Part shown: one piece after another, positions 11,409 to 23,680 of the stretch | Layout: each line of letters begins with the position of its first letter | How positions within the stretch are numbered: position 1 is the first letter of the stretch | Origin: Puccinellia tenuiflora | Taxonomy: Eukaryota; Streptophyta; Magnoliopsida; Poales; Poaceae | DNA: 64,000 nucleotides | Assembly: GCA_012064385.1 (NCBI GenBank) | Contig: QRDG01000416.1 | Coordinates: 1,032,862 to 1,096,861, forward strand | Reading direction: 5' to 3' | Position numbers and translations under genes: made by a program | Notes under the pieces: model-generated | Databases searched by the model: none | What the model saw: the letters and a program-made list of their open reading frames with translations, nothing else | What the model was told of the DNA's origin: nothing

Positions 11409-11916
11409 TCTGTGCATTTGGTGAAGACCCTCCAACTTGTGGAGTGAGCTTCACCCTTGTAAAGTTTCTAGTTGTCAACCTCAACGGCAACATAGTGACA
11501 AGTGCCTCGCCACATTGGTGGTAAGACACAACAGAGATATGGTGTGCCATATCAAGGCTACTCGGTGTTTCACATTGGTGAACACCGCGCCGCTCCAACG
11601 GAGACTAGCTTCCATTGGGAAGTGAACTTCGGGATAATTCATCGTCTCCAAGTGCCTTGGTATTTCTATCCCGAGCTTCTTACTTATGCTATTTACTTTG
11701 TGATAGACATCGAGCTTAAGGTCATATATCTAGATATCACCTAGTTGATCATATTGTTTAGCATAAGTTGTTGGTGCACATAGGTAAACCTAGCTGATTT
11801 AGGTTTTGGCTTGATAAATTAAATGTTAGTTTTATTCCGCATTTATTCAAGCCTTAACCGTAATAATTTTAAATTGCCTATTCACCCCCCCTCTAGGCGA
11901 CATCCGTGTCCTTTCA
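11409..11916 (+). repeat. Truncated 5' LTR of E2 (3' portion only)
   Basis: Matches 19945-20451. The first five bases (TCTGT against TCGGT in the other LTR) are the likely right-hand target duplication of E1. Ends CTTTCA before the PBS. Confidence 0.88.
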
Positions 11917-11918
11917 AT

Positions 11919-11930
11919 TGGTATCAGAGC
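11919..11930 (+). other. Primer-binding site of E2
   Basis: TGGTATCAGAGC, two bases after the LTR end. Confidence 0.92.
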
Positions 11931-11971
11931 GGGTTCTCTCTTTATAGGGCTTCACGGCCTAGAGAGTAAAG

Positions 11972-14094
11972 ATGTCGTCTAGTGGTTTAGTGCACAATGA
12001 TTATTTAATATTCGATGGCACTAATTATAATGATTGGAGAAATCGCATGCTAGATTATTTTCGGGACATTGATCCATATATAGAGCAAATTCTAGATATG
12101 GGTTTTTCTCCTCTAGAGGATGAGGAAAATTCTTATCTAGATGATGGAGCTTCTAAAGTGATTTTCAAGTCTTTGAGTAATGCAGTTGCTTTGTCGATCT
12201 CTCCTTATCGGAATGGTCATGAGCTATGGACCAAGCTTCAAGACAAATATGGTGTATCCATGGATAGTGAGAATGATTGTTCTCCCTCCACCTCCGGGCG
12301 TAATGAGCTCTCAACTTCTTCTACCTCACCTACATGTGGCAAGCCACAATATAATGCAATGGTGAGTAGGAATAAATTTTGCAATAATGATAGTGAGCTT
12401 CTTTTAGATAATATTTCATCTCTATCTCATTGCAATGATTTATCTTTGGACTCAATCACATCTAGAACTATAAATGTTTCACATGCTTGTGTTAATAGTC
12501 CTTGCATATCTTCTAAATCATCAAGTAGTGATGATCATGACAATAATAATGATGATGAAGAAGATGATGCTTACTTTAATAAGAAAGGTCTAATGGTTCT
12601 TAATGCTCTTTCAAAGAATGAAAATGCTTTTGAGAACCTACATGAAATTATGAGCACCCTTATTGAATGAGGGCTTACTATTGAAAATTTGGAAGCTCGT
12701 GAAAATGAAAGTCTTAGCCGCGAACGTAATTATGCGGACATGATTGCGGATCTTGAGCAAGCTCTTGAAGAAATCCAAACCACCAAGAAATCTCTTGAGG
12801 AGACATTTACTCTAGAGTTATCTAAAGTAAATGAAACCCATGATAGAGCTCTCAAGGTGGCTAATGATTTTAAAATTAAAAATGATGAGCTTGTTGTTGA
12901 AATTGTTAGACTCCTTGAGGCTAATGTGAAATTTGAAAAGGATGTCAAGTCCTTGGAAGATTCTCTTGCACATCTCACTAAGTCTCATGATCAACTCCAA
13001 GCTCAATTATTAAAAGAGCTTCCTACTTGTTCTCCCATTGCTATTAATGTTGATGCTTGTGCTACTAACTCTATTTCTTGTAAAGCATCCATTTTAAAGG
13101 AGAATGTTGAGCTAAGGGCTCAACTTAAACTGCTAACTAGCAATTATGAGATATTGGAAGAAAGCCATGAGAAGCTCTCGAGCTCTCATGAGGATCTTCT
13201 AGTATCTCATGGTAAGCTAAAGTTAGCTCATGAGGCTATCGCTACCAAGGTAATATCTAGTGAGCCTCATGTGGACAATGGCACAACTACTACTAGAAAT
13301 GCTATAATACCTGTGCTAGTCCTTGTAATTCTTCATCTCAACCTAGTGGGAAATCATATGTTGAATTACATTTCGTGCCTAGTTGCTCTAACAATGAAGC
13401 CTCAACTTCCACTAGTGCTTGTGTAGCTACTAACCTTGTAGGGAAGTCTAAAGAGCACGAGGTACAAGCCACATCTTTGAAGAAAGATGTGGAGAAGCGT
13501 CATAAAGGGAAGGCCACACTTGACAACATGTTGAGTGTGCAAAAATCCCCTAATGACAAGAGTGGACTTGGATTCAACTCCAATATCAAGAACAAGTCCA
13601 AGAGTAGCAATAAGAAGAGCCAAGAACAAGTCAATCATTCGGCCAAGATTGTTTGCTTCAAGTGCAAAGTTGAAGGGCACCATGTTAGGGATTGCCCAAT
13701 GAAGAAGAAGCCTCTTAGTGAGAAGCAACTAGGGAAGCGGCCTATTGTTCAATCTCTTGCTCAACCTCGGGTTGAACAAAGGCCACCTCCTAAGAAGACT
13801 CAAGTCATTGCTCCTCAAGTTGAGGAGCCTATTAAGAAGAAAGAAAAGAGTCGATATTGCTACTTATGCCGTGAGAAGGGTCACTTGGCTTCTTCATGCA
13901 CTAATGGTACTCTATCCAACCCCATAATAGTTGATGATGTTTATTCACTTAGGAAGGATAGGGTTGGCAATGTGTTTGCCAAATATGTGGGGACTCAAAG
14001 TGGTGTCAAGAAAAGAACCATTTGGGTTGCCAAGCTTATTGTGACTAACCTCTTAGGACCCAACTTGGTTGGGGACCAACAAGCTCAAACTTGA
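11972..14094 (+). pseudogene. Gag of E2, one in-frame stop and one frameshift
   Basis: Starts MSSSGLVHNDYLIF at 11972, 41 bases inside the PBS. The reading frame meets a TGA at 12668-12670 and then continues in the same frame through the coiled-coil section (12689 onward). A frameshift near 13300-13375 moves it into the last frame (to 14094), which carries two CCHC knuckles, CFKCKVEGHHVRDC and CYLCREKGHLASSC. Domain order is the same as in E1 and E5: gag N-terminal fold, acidic/Ser-rich spacer, coiled coil, two knuckles. The original length would have been about 700 residues. No protease follows. Confidence 0.82.
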
Positions 14095-17000
14095 TCAATA
14101 GGTTGTGATGGAGGACATTGGAGGCTTGGCTATCCTTGAAGAATTAAGGGATCTTCTGGACTATTATTTCCACAAGCCAAGTCATTTGGATTATATTGTC
14201 ATATCTCATATTCAATGCTCCTTCTTGCGGTAACTTATATTTAAATTATATATATACATTGAAAGTTGCTTGCTACCTAGCATGTGTTAGTTTTGTTCCT
14301 AGAATGTGCTTGTATATGTTGTGCTTATTACTTACCTTGAGCAATCAAGTTTGTGTATGTTAATGTGCGCTCCATATATGTGTAAACTTTGTGTTGAGTC
14401 CTTATTGGATCTTGTGTTGATTTCAATGGGCTCTTTTGAGAGATTAATGGACTATCCCATTTTGGGGGAGTGATATGCTTTGTGCACTTCACTAACATAA
14501 AAATGTGTGTATATGAGTAACACCACCGAGTATTGATATATCAATATTATCTAGTAACTATGTGGTGTGTCATGCTCATGAGAAATTCAAATTCTATAAC
14601 ATCCATTAATTATCTCTAGTTGATTTTATTTGCCTCTTGCTTAGATAAAAAGAATTATCACATTATGGGGGAGTAATAAGCTATGTGCATATTACAATCC
14701 CATAAAATGCGAACATTCGAGGTTTTGCCACTTAGATTTGATATTGTCAATTATCATATTTCTATGTGGCATATTAGCTCGAACAAGTTCCAATTTGCTT
14801 TCTAGCTATCTTTTGGGTCTTGTTTGTGTGAGTTTGCTTGGTGTGGTTTTTCTCTAAAATGCATTTCCATACATTAGTTGAGAAACCATTTGTTCCATAT
14901 TATTCTAACCATGGCATTGCCGGTTGGTTTGAATAGTTGGAACTACCAACAAACCTTATTAAAATATGGTGTTTATTTCTTATCCATTGCCATATGTTTT
15001 ATATTGTGAGGATATTCTTGGATACATCTTATCATTGGGAAAATAATTCCAAACGGTCACTGTCCTTGGACAATCCATATTTATGTTTGTGATAGAATAT
15101 TTTTGATTATCCTTACATTGGCATTGTCTTTTATTTGCCCCATCTCTTGCCAAAATATTTATTTTGACTCCCTTCGCCTTCCTTGCCTCTTGCATGGATC
15201 CTAAATTTCAAATCGGTAGTGTTTAGTGTTGTAAATAAAATATGAAGAGTAATGATCCCTTGTGCATGCATTTTGTATTCAAATGCAAATATCAAAATAA
15301 TGCATGAATCTTGGGGGAGCATTCCTTTTTATTTAGAACACTATCCTATCTATCAATATTTGATCCTTTCAATTGGCATTTGATTTCTATCGTATGTATT
15401 TATGAAAGACAAATCTTTTTCTCTTGATGCTTTGTGCCATCATGAAAAGTGTAAAGGGTGCTTGGTTTATTTAGTGTAACCTTGCTCTCTCTTGGGAGTC
15501 TTGCTTTCTCATTTCTCGTTTTATGTTTATCCTATAGAATGAGAAAACCCTTTGAGCATGTCTCTTTCTTTTATCCTATATGATCATTGGCCTTGCCTAG
15601 GTACCTTCAATTGGTATTAATTGGAATTTAATATCTTCTTCATAGATATTTGTTTCAATTAATATTTATTGTGAGAATTTTGATACCTTATTACTTTACT
15701 TGACTTTACTTGATTCCGGTCGAGTATTATCCTCTTCTTGGTATCTTGTCTCCTAGTTGGTATCTTATTTTTCAATTAGTGTCTTATCTATCATGTGTTG
15801 TTTGATTTGACTCCTATTGATATCACACTTCATGTGTTGATGTGTTTTGGAATCAATCATATGTTGATTTGATTTTTCCTCAATCATGTGTTGATTTGGA
15901 TTTTGATATAATTTGGACAACCTTTTTGTGTCACACTTTGGTGTGCTCTCTTCTTGGTTTACTTAGTGTTTTGTCCAAATTGTATCTCATTTGGTTCTTG
16001 TAAGTCCATGCATGCATATTTACTAGTATATTTATTTTATGGCATGTTAGTCCTTCTTGATCCAATATATAGGGGAGACTCCACCAAATCCTAAATCGGC
16101 TAAGATGTGCATGAAATTCAATTTCATATCTATATGCAAATATCTATGTGGAGTGTTTCCTATGTATTGTAGTGTATCTAACTACTATGGAAACCAATGA
16201 GTTTGGGAACCATGTTGTACTTGAATTTTGTTTTAGGTACAATGGAGATGCATTGGATGCTTGCCTCATTCATAAGGAAGGTGTTCTCACCATGTGATTA
16301 TTGGAGTCAAGCTTTGATGATAAACAAACATTCTCATCTTCATCATCACCAATACTATTTCGGTAACAAGTATCTATCCCGTGCATATTTTTCTTGTATT
16401 CAACCTTGTGTAGGTTGCCCCTTGGCATGAAAACTTTAAATGTGCAATTGTTGTGGTAGTGGCTTATTTCCTTCACTTGGTATATCTTTGTGATGAAATT
16501 GCAAAAACCTCCTTCAAATTGGAATTATTTCCTTGTGATACTTGTTGCCTATCTCAAAGCATTTTCACTATCTCTTGTTCCCTTAGTGATATGTGTGATG
16601 CATTTGATGTGTTTGAAGTTCATTTATATACAATGAGATAAATTTGAGCTATGTGCTATGCTTTTAAGCAATAATCTCTTTTGTATATTTATGACTTCCC
16701 TTTTGGATACCATGGTTTCGACTTTATCAACCATCTCATATGTGCAAGTTCCTTTGTGGATGTATATCATCAATGATTTGTCTACTTAGAAACCTATACA
16801 TATGAGAGAGGTCACTTTTTAGTTAGTATCCTAATTCTTTTGAGCTACCTTGCTTTTATCTATAATTCTTTGGTGGCTCCAAAATTGTCTCATGAGTGCT
16901 TGTCTCATTTTTATTGGTATCTTTGCGCACTCAAGTTCTAGTAAAGATCTTTGACTTCATGCTTATCATGGTGAGCATGTTAATTTTTATTGGCTAAATG

Positions 17001-17861
17001 CTCTCACTAGCTTTAGGCATTTTCAATTGGTTTTAGTTTCCAATTGGTATCCCTAAGCTTGTGAACATACTCATTTAAAGATCTTCCTTTTATCTCGGTT
17101 GGGCCTATCCTATGTTGTTTTTTTTATTGGTATCCTTGAGGTTGTGAACATATTATTCTTGAAAAATCTTCTTTATAAAGTTGTGTGTGACAATACTTGA
17201 TATATAACTTATTTCCATTTGGTTAAGACTATGTGTCTTACCAAATTAATTGTCTTGTCACACACACACACTCTTGGTTGGACCTTTCTTGATAGTTTCT
17301 TTTAATAGGTATCCCCTTATGGCTCAACCACATCTTTAGTGCAAGTGCTTTGGTTTGCTTTAATTTTTACATCCTTGCACTTGGTGAGTGTTCTAGATGA
17401 TTTTGGGGGAGTAAGGATTCCATATTTGTGCACTTCTCAATAGTGTATGAACATTGGGGAGCTTCTCTAATTTTATTTAGAACTCTCGGTTTGGATCTTC
17501 TTGATTGCTTTTCTCCTTGGTGGAGATGTTTAGAATGATTTCATCCTTTTGCAATCTTTGGATCCTCAATATAGTTTGATTTCCTCTACTATTCGTCAAT
17601 GGATATGTGCATTTGATTTCACTCCTATCCTGAGAAATGCATACCTTGTGGAGGAACTCATATTATATTGGCCTTCTAAATTTTTCTTCCCATTTCGGCA
17701 ATCGATGCCAATGGGGGAGAAGTTTTAGAGGGTTTAAGGGAACTTGGTCTTATGCTTTCGTTTGATTCTTAAGCATTTGCCTCTCATGCTCATGCATCCT
17801 TGTCTTGCAAGGTTGCTTAATTCATTATATAAACCCTCTCAGAAGGGATTGTCATCAATTA
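14095..17861 (+). mobile_element. Non-coding interior of E2
   Basis: About 3.8 kb homologous to the E1 interior in reverse orientation, with no long ORF. PPT-like GGGGGAG boxes lie near 14464, 14667, 15313, 17405 and 17713 before the true PPT at 17868. CAATTGGTATC-like motifs recur (for example near 15610, 17036 and 17040-17055). Confidence 0.75.
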
Positions 17862-17877
17862 CCAAAATGGGGGAGAT
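17862..17877 (+). other. Polypurine tract of E2
   Basis: CCAAAATGGGGGAGAT directly before the LTR start TGAAAG. Confidence 0.85.
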
Positions 17878-20451
17878 TGAAAGAGCATGGTTTCCCCCAT
17901 GTGTTGTTTTGGTAATTAATGACAATCTTTATGGACTAATGTGTGCTTTGAGTTATATGTGCAGTGTTGGTCCATAAGGAATGCTTGGACTCCATATGTT
18001 GGAGTCAAGTCTAAAAGAAGAAGATCATTTGTTGATCAAGGCCAAAGTGTTTCTCCATGAGCATGAATCAAGAGGAAGATTCTATGTTGCCCATGGAGGA
18101 TGGCGTCACGTGGTGATCGTCATCGAGATAAAGACCAAGTGAAGATATGTCGAAGAGTGTCTCTCCCATCTTGGTGTATGGGGAGCAATATGCGAGTCTT
18201 CACCAAGCGGAGCACAATCAAGAAAGGTGATCCACTTGAGAGTAGATCAAGATCGTCATCGTCTAGCTCAAGTGGAATGCGCAAGGCAAAGGTATGATCT
18301 TGATAGGGTTTCTATTTTACCGGTCTCGCGGTGTTGTTGGGAGACCGGGTTTGTTAGATAGGTAAGCGTACTATCAAGAGGGGCTCTCAAGTGAGCTTTA
18401 GCGTATCGGACGTAGAGAGCTCAAACCTTTGCATCCTTGGCATCATCTTTATTGGTTCCTATTTGGCTCTTATCGTGGTGTGGTATTGGTGCTTGTCGTG
18501 CTCGTCATGACAAGCCCAAGGTCACCGAAAACGGTTCTCATATGTGTTCCCTATTGAGTTTTCGGTGTTGGAGATTTTGTCGGTCCATCTATGCGGAAGG
18601 TTTCACACTTCTATTTATTAGCAAAATCTCCCTTGCTTGGTTTCAATATTCTCACATGGTATTGGGTAGCATTTGTCGTCCACTTTCCAACAAAGTTGGT
18701 TTCGTGTCATTCGGACTTCATTTGCAAAAGATATGGTTTTCCGGTTTTTAATAGAAAGGTTTTACCTCTCATCATTTGGTTGTACCATATCTTGTTGAAC
18801 AATGATGTTTCTATGTATATTCTTGTTGTGCTCGTTGTGACGATTCCAACGAGTCCAAGATTACCGAAAATGGAGTTCGTATGTGGAAGATATTACGTTT
18901 TCGGTATCGGAAGTTTTTTAGACAAAATATTAAAAAGGAAAAAGAAAAAGGGGGGGGGGCTGTCGGCCTCACCTCCGGCCTGGGCCGGCTCCCAGGCCGG
19001 CCCGTTCGGGCGCCACCCCGGCCCCCATGCCGGCCTCGTCCAGTTTCCCGGCCGGACCCCTCGGGTGGGCCTCCGGCCTCCGCGCTGGCCTGGGCCGGTT
19101 CCCCGGCCGGCCCACCCGGGTGGCCTCGCCCGACCCTTCGCTGCCCCGGCCTCGCTGCCGGCCTGGGCCGGCTCCCAGGCCGGCCTGCTCGGGTGGCTGT
19201 CCGGCTCCCCTGCCGGCCTGGGCCGGCTGCCAGGCCGGCCCGATGGCTGGGCAGTTCTCTGTCTTTCCTTTTTCACCTTTTCCTTTCCCAACGGTTATAT
19301 TTTCGGGGCCCCTATTTAAGGGGCTTCTTCCCCAAAATATTCTATGACCTTTTTGCCAACCTCTTGAGCTATTCTCTCCTCCATTGTTGACCTTCTCAAG
19401 CTTGGCTTTCTCTCAATCTCTCCGATAGTTCTTGCTACTTTTTGAGGGAAAAGAGAGAGGAGATCTAGATCCTTGTTTCCACCGGTTAATTTCTCCTCTA
19501 AGTGAGGGGAACACTTTGGATCTAGATCTTTGGAGTTTCTTTGTGTTTCTCCTTGTTTCTTCCTCTTTAATCCCTCCCAAGCATTAGTTGCTTTGGTGGG
19601 ATTCGGGTTGGAAGAACTTGATCACTTAGTGTGTTCTTGCCATTGCATTAGTTGCATCGGTTTGAGTTCTCCACGGTGATTCGTGGAAAGTGAAGTTGAG
19701 AAGCTTGTTACTCTTGGGTACTTTGGTGCCCTAGAGCTTGTTCCTCTAGGGCACGTTGGTACCCTAGGCGGTTGTTGTTTTCTCGGAGTCTTGGTGGCTC
19801 ACGGGATTTGTTGGGAGCCTCCAATTGTGGAGTGTGGCTCAACCTTGTTAGCTTCGGAGCTTTGGTAGCTATGAAGACATTGCCGGGAGCCACCAATTGA
19901 GTTGTGGTGTGTGCCTCGGCCTTGGGCATCGAGTCTTGGTGGCTCGGTGCATTTGGTGAAGACCCTCCAACTTGTGGAGTGAGCTTCACCCTTGTAAAGT
20001 TTCTAGTTGTCAACCTCAACGGCAACATAGTGACAAGTGCCTCGCCACATTGGTGGTAAGACACAACGGAGATACGGTGTGCCATATCAAGGCTACTCGG
20101 TGTTTCACATTGGTGAACACCGCGCCGCTCCAACGGAGACTAGCTTCCATTGGGAAGTGAACTTCGGGATAAATCATCGTCTCCAAGTGCCTCGGTATTT
20201 CTATCCCGAGCTTCTTACTTATGCTATTTACTTTGTGATAGACATCGAGCTTAAAGTCATATATCTAGCTATCACCTAGTTGATCATATTGTTTAGCATA
20301 AGTTGTTGGTGCACATAGGTAAACCTATCTGATTTAGGTTTTGGCTTGATAAATTAAACGTTAGTTTTATTCCGCATTTATTCAAGCCTTAACCGTAATA
20401 ATTTTAAATCGCCTATTCACCCCCCCTCTAGGCGACATCTGTGTCCTTTCA
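17878..20451 (+). repeat. 3' LTR of E2
   Basis: 2,574 bases, TGAAAG...CTTTCA. Contains a very GC-rich array (18958-19250), a TATA-like CTATTTAAGG at 19312 and, near the end, the C-run block typical of these LTRs. It is followed by CTCGG, the probable right target duplication inside another LTR fragment. Confidence 0.9.
18958..19250. repeat. GGCCGG/CCGGCC palindrome array in the E2 LTR
   Basis: About 290 bases of GC-rich reiterations of GGCCTGGGCCGG and CCAGGCCGGCC in an AT-rich context. The long ORFs through it in several frames are composition artefacts. It occupies the same place (just upstream of TATA) as the GGTAC array of E1. Confidence 0.85.
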
Positions 20452-20684
20452 CTCGGGAATACATCCTTGTCTCCGCGTGCTTCTACTTTCGGTTATCTCT
20501 TTCCCTTAGTTGTCTTTACTTGTATCGCTAATTGCCTAGTTGTTTCTTTCGTTGTCTTTACTTTCGGTTATCTCTTTCCCTTAGTTGTCTCCGCGTGCTT
20601 CTATTTTAAGACTAGTCGAAAAAGCATTAAAAATTGGTGTAGCACCTATTCACCCCCCCTCTAGGTGCCCATACGATCCTTTCA
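20452..20684 (+). repeat. LTR end fragment of an E3-type copia element
   Basis: Matches the last ~245 bases of the E3 5' LTR (from 40090): CTCGGGAATACATCC, the C-run block and the ...GATCCTTTCA end. A short segment (ACTTTCGGTTATCTC...) is repeated inside it. No PBS follows, so it is the end of a 3' or solo LTR into which E2 inserted. Confidence 0.78.
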
Positions 20685-22545
20685 CCATGACTGGTGTATC
20701 CAGAGCACAACTTGGCAAGCTGCTACCTACACCAATGAAATCTCTAAAAACATACATTTTATTCACCTTCATTTTTAGGAATCGTTCGAATTCTATAACT
20801 TGTTCAACTTACTTCTAAAATCGTTCAAAACCCTAGGATCCATTCGACTTTTTTTTTCGTTCACCACCATTTTATCTGTTCAAAAAATAGTTTCTGTGTC
20901 ACTGGCCTTTTTCGTTCATCTGTAAAAATTGATCAAAAATAATTCTTGTTATATACTTTTTCTGTTCACTTTTTAAAAATCGTTCAAAATTAATTTCGTT
21001 CACTAGCCTTTTTTTTAATTTAAAATTGTTTCAAAATTAATTTCGTTCACCGACTTTTTCGTTCACTATTTTAAGAATCGTTTAAAATCAATTTTGTTTT
21101 AACGTACTCCTTTCTGTTGACTTTTAAAATCATTCAGAAATAGTTTGTATTTATTGTTTTTTTTTGTCCACCTTAAAAAATTCTTTTATAGACCATTTTT
21201 CTGTTCACTTTTTAAAAATTGTTCAAAATTAATTTCGCTCACCGACCTTTTTCTGTTCGTTTTTTAAATTGTTTCAAAATTATTTTCGTTCAGAGGCCTT
21301 TGTCGTTCATGTTTAAATATCGTTCATGATCAATTTCGTTTTTACCGGACTCTTTTCTGTTCACTTTAAAAATTGTTTAGAAATAGTTTGTTCACTCGCT
21401 TTTTTCGTTCACCCTTAAAATCATTGAGAAACAATTTTCCGTTCACTGTCCTTTTTTCTATTCAATTTTAAAATCATATAAAAATATTTTTTGTTTACCG
21501 CAACTGTTGTTATCTCTTTTTTGTTCACCTTTTTAAAATTTGTTCAAAACACATATTCCATCATCGGCTTTTTTCTCATTTAGTTTAAAAATCGTTCAAG
21601 TTTTACCGGATTTTTTTTCAATTCAATTTTAAAATCGTTCAGAAATAGTTTCTCTTCACTCACCTTTTTCTTTCCCATTTTAAAAAAAATCAAAAATATT
21701 TTTGTTTACATAATTCTTTCTGTTCACTTTTTTTATAAAATCGTTCAAATTAGTTTCGTTCATGGGACTTTTTTCTGTTCAATTTTAAAATCATTCAAAA
21801 TTAATTTCGTTCTTAGGGCTTTCTTTGTTCACCATTAAAAATCGTTCAAAAATCAATTTTTGTTTTATCTGAATTTTGTTGTTCTCTTTAAAATTGTTCA
21901 AAATAGTTTCTGTTCAATGGCCTTTTTCGTTCATCTATTAAAATTAATCAAAAATAATTTTCCTTATAGATTTTTTTTCTATGCACTTATTAAAAATCGT
22001 TTAACATTAATTTTGTCCACCTGCCTTTTTCTATTCAATTTTAAAATTGTTTCAAAATTAATTTCGTTCATCGGCCTTTTTCATTCACTTTTTAAAAAAT
22101 CGTTCAAAATCAATTTTGTTTTACCGTACACTTTTATGTTCTCTTTTAAAATCGATGAGAAATAGTTTCTGTTTACTGGATTTTTTCGTTCACCTTTGAA
22201 AATTGTTCAAAAATAATTTTCATTTGTAGACTATTTTCCGTTCACTTTTAAAATTTGTTGAAAATTAATTTTGTTCACTGGTCTTTTTCTGTTTATTTTT
22301 AAAATTGTTTCTAAATTAATATCGTTCATCGGCCTTTTTCATTCACTTTTTTTAAAACCGTTTGACATCAATTTTGTTTAACTGGACTCATTTATGTTCA
22401 CTTGAAAAATTGTTTAGAAATAGTTTATGTTCACTGCCTTTTTTCGTTCACCTTTATAATTGTTCAGAATCAATTTTTCGTTCACTGACCTTTTTTATTT
22501 TCAATTTTAGAATCAATGTTTGAAAATCCGTTCAAAAAAATTATG
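20685..22545. repeat. Degenerate low-complexity repeat block (TTCGTTCACC / AAAATCGTTCAAA)
   Basis: About 1.8 kb of AT-rich sequence made of imperfect reiterations of a roughly 30-base theme (CGTTCACTTTTTAAAATCG, TTCAAAATTAATTT) with variable spacing. No credible ORF. Its origin is unknown; similar blocks flank many Triticeae genes. Confidence 0.75.
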
Positions 22546-22559
22546 TATTTGAACAAAAT

Positions 22560-23110
22560 TTTAAATATAAATGTTTTCTATTATTTGAAAGACTTTTAAA
22601 TAAAATATTTATCTTATTTGAATGATTTTAAAAAATGAACAATTATGTTATTTGAACGAAATTTCAATACAACATTTATCTTATTTGAACAAATTTCCAA
22701 ACATGAACAATTATGTTATTTGGATGGATTTTCAATAAAACATTTATCTTATTTGAACGAATTTCAGAACATGAACAATTATGTTATTTGAACGAATTTT
22801 TAATAAAACATTTATCTAATTTGAACGATTTTACAAACATGAACAATTATGTTATTTGAACGGATTTTCAATAAAACATTTATCTTATTTGAACGAATTT
22901 TAAAACATAAACAATTATGTTATTTGAACAAATTTTCAATAAAATATTTATCTTATTTGAACGATTTTCCAAACATGAACAATTATGTTATTTGAACGGA
23001 TTTTCAAAACATGAATAATTGTGTTATTTAAACGAATTTTCAATAAAACATTTATTTTATTTGAATAAATTTTCAAATATAAACATTTTTATGTTATTGA
23101 ATTTTTAAGA
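22560..23110. repeat. 68-bp tandem repeat array
   Basis: AATTATGTTATTTGAACG recurs at 22641, 22709, 22777, 22845, 22913 and 22981, each exactly 68 bases apart; a half-length step of 36 follows at 23017. Each unit has two similar halves (TTATTTGAACGAATTTT twice). The motif is close to the reverse complement of the theme in the preceding block. Confidence 0.88.
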
Positions 23111-23149
23111 ACATTTATGTTATTTAAAATAAAGAAACCTACTCAATTT

Positions 23150-23398
23150 TTTCACAACATAAACATTTATTTAAAATAAAACTAAAAAGGATAAAAGACA
23201 AAAACGAAAATAGAAAAATAAAAATTTAAAAAAGAAAAAAGAAAAATGCAAAGAAGAAAAACGAAAAAAATATAAACAGAAAAACGAAAAAATAAAAGAA
23301 AAAAGAAAAACGAAAAAATAAAAAGAAACAGAAAACCGAAAAAAAAGAAAGAATAAAGAAACAGAAGAAAAAACATAGAAAAAGAAAAAAACACCACA
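23150..23398. repeat. Purine-rich A-tract region (GAAAAACGAAAAA)
   Basis: About 250 bases, almost entirely A and G on the plus strand, built from AAAAGAAAAACG-like units; no pyrimidine run interrupts it for long. It ends abruptly at the GC-rich upstream region of the first gene. Confidence 0.8.
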
Positions 23399-23399
23399 G

Positions 23400-23680
23400 C
23401 GCTATTGAGCCGGCCCAATATGATTCAGGGGGTGCGCGGAGGTTCGTATGCGCGGAGCATAGGGTTTGCCGGAGCGAGCTCCTCCTGCCGCAAAGACCGG
23501 CAAATAGGAGCACCGCTCGGTATCGCCCGAGGTCCCTCATGCTGTACTTTTATGGGCTCACTCCAGATGGATCGAGCCTTATATGGGCCAGATTTAGTGG
23601 GGAGCCCACTCGTCTTCTTCCTCCTGCAGCCTCAACCGGCTAGGGTTTTGCGGCGCACCGTCCTCGTTGTCATCGTAGCC
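23400..23680 (+). promoter_or_regulatory. Upstream/5' UTR region of the STR6-type gene
   Basis: GC-rich and CpG-rich, with GGCCCA at 23412-23417 and TGGGCC at 23584-23589; these site-II type motifs are common in housekeeping plant promoters. No convincing TATA box. The start ATG at 23681 has a good plant context (GTAGCCATGGAC). Part of this region may belong to the repeat on its left, so the promoter extent is inferred. Confidence 0.45.

Larger units (their letters stand above)
11409..20451 (+). mobile_element. E2: gag-only LTR retrotransposon related to E1, 5' LTR truncated by E1
   Basis: Plus-strand element with a truncated 5' LTR (11409-11916), PBS 11919-11930, decayed gag 11972-14094, non-coding interior, PPT at 17862-17877 and 3' LTR 17878-20451. 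It has no pol. Over the ~505 bases where both LTRs remain I count about ten differences, so it is clearly older than E1, as expected for the host of a nested insertion. The left part of its 5' LTR should lie beyond the left edge of the window. Confidence 0.88.

Noticed and set aside
18591..19390. Pro/Gly/Arg-rich ORFs of 100-240 codons in several frames
   Set aside because: They lie in the GGCCGG array of the E2 LTR and are open in several frames on both strands because of base composition.
22560..23110. CRISPR-like regular spacing
   Set aside because: The whole 68-base unit is repeated, with no unique spacers, in a plant nuclear context.
23182..23540. Phe-rich minus-strand ORFs resembling membrane proteins
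   Set aside because: Translation of the purine tract; composition artefact.
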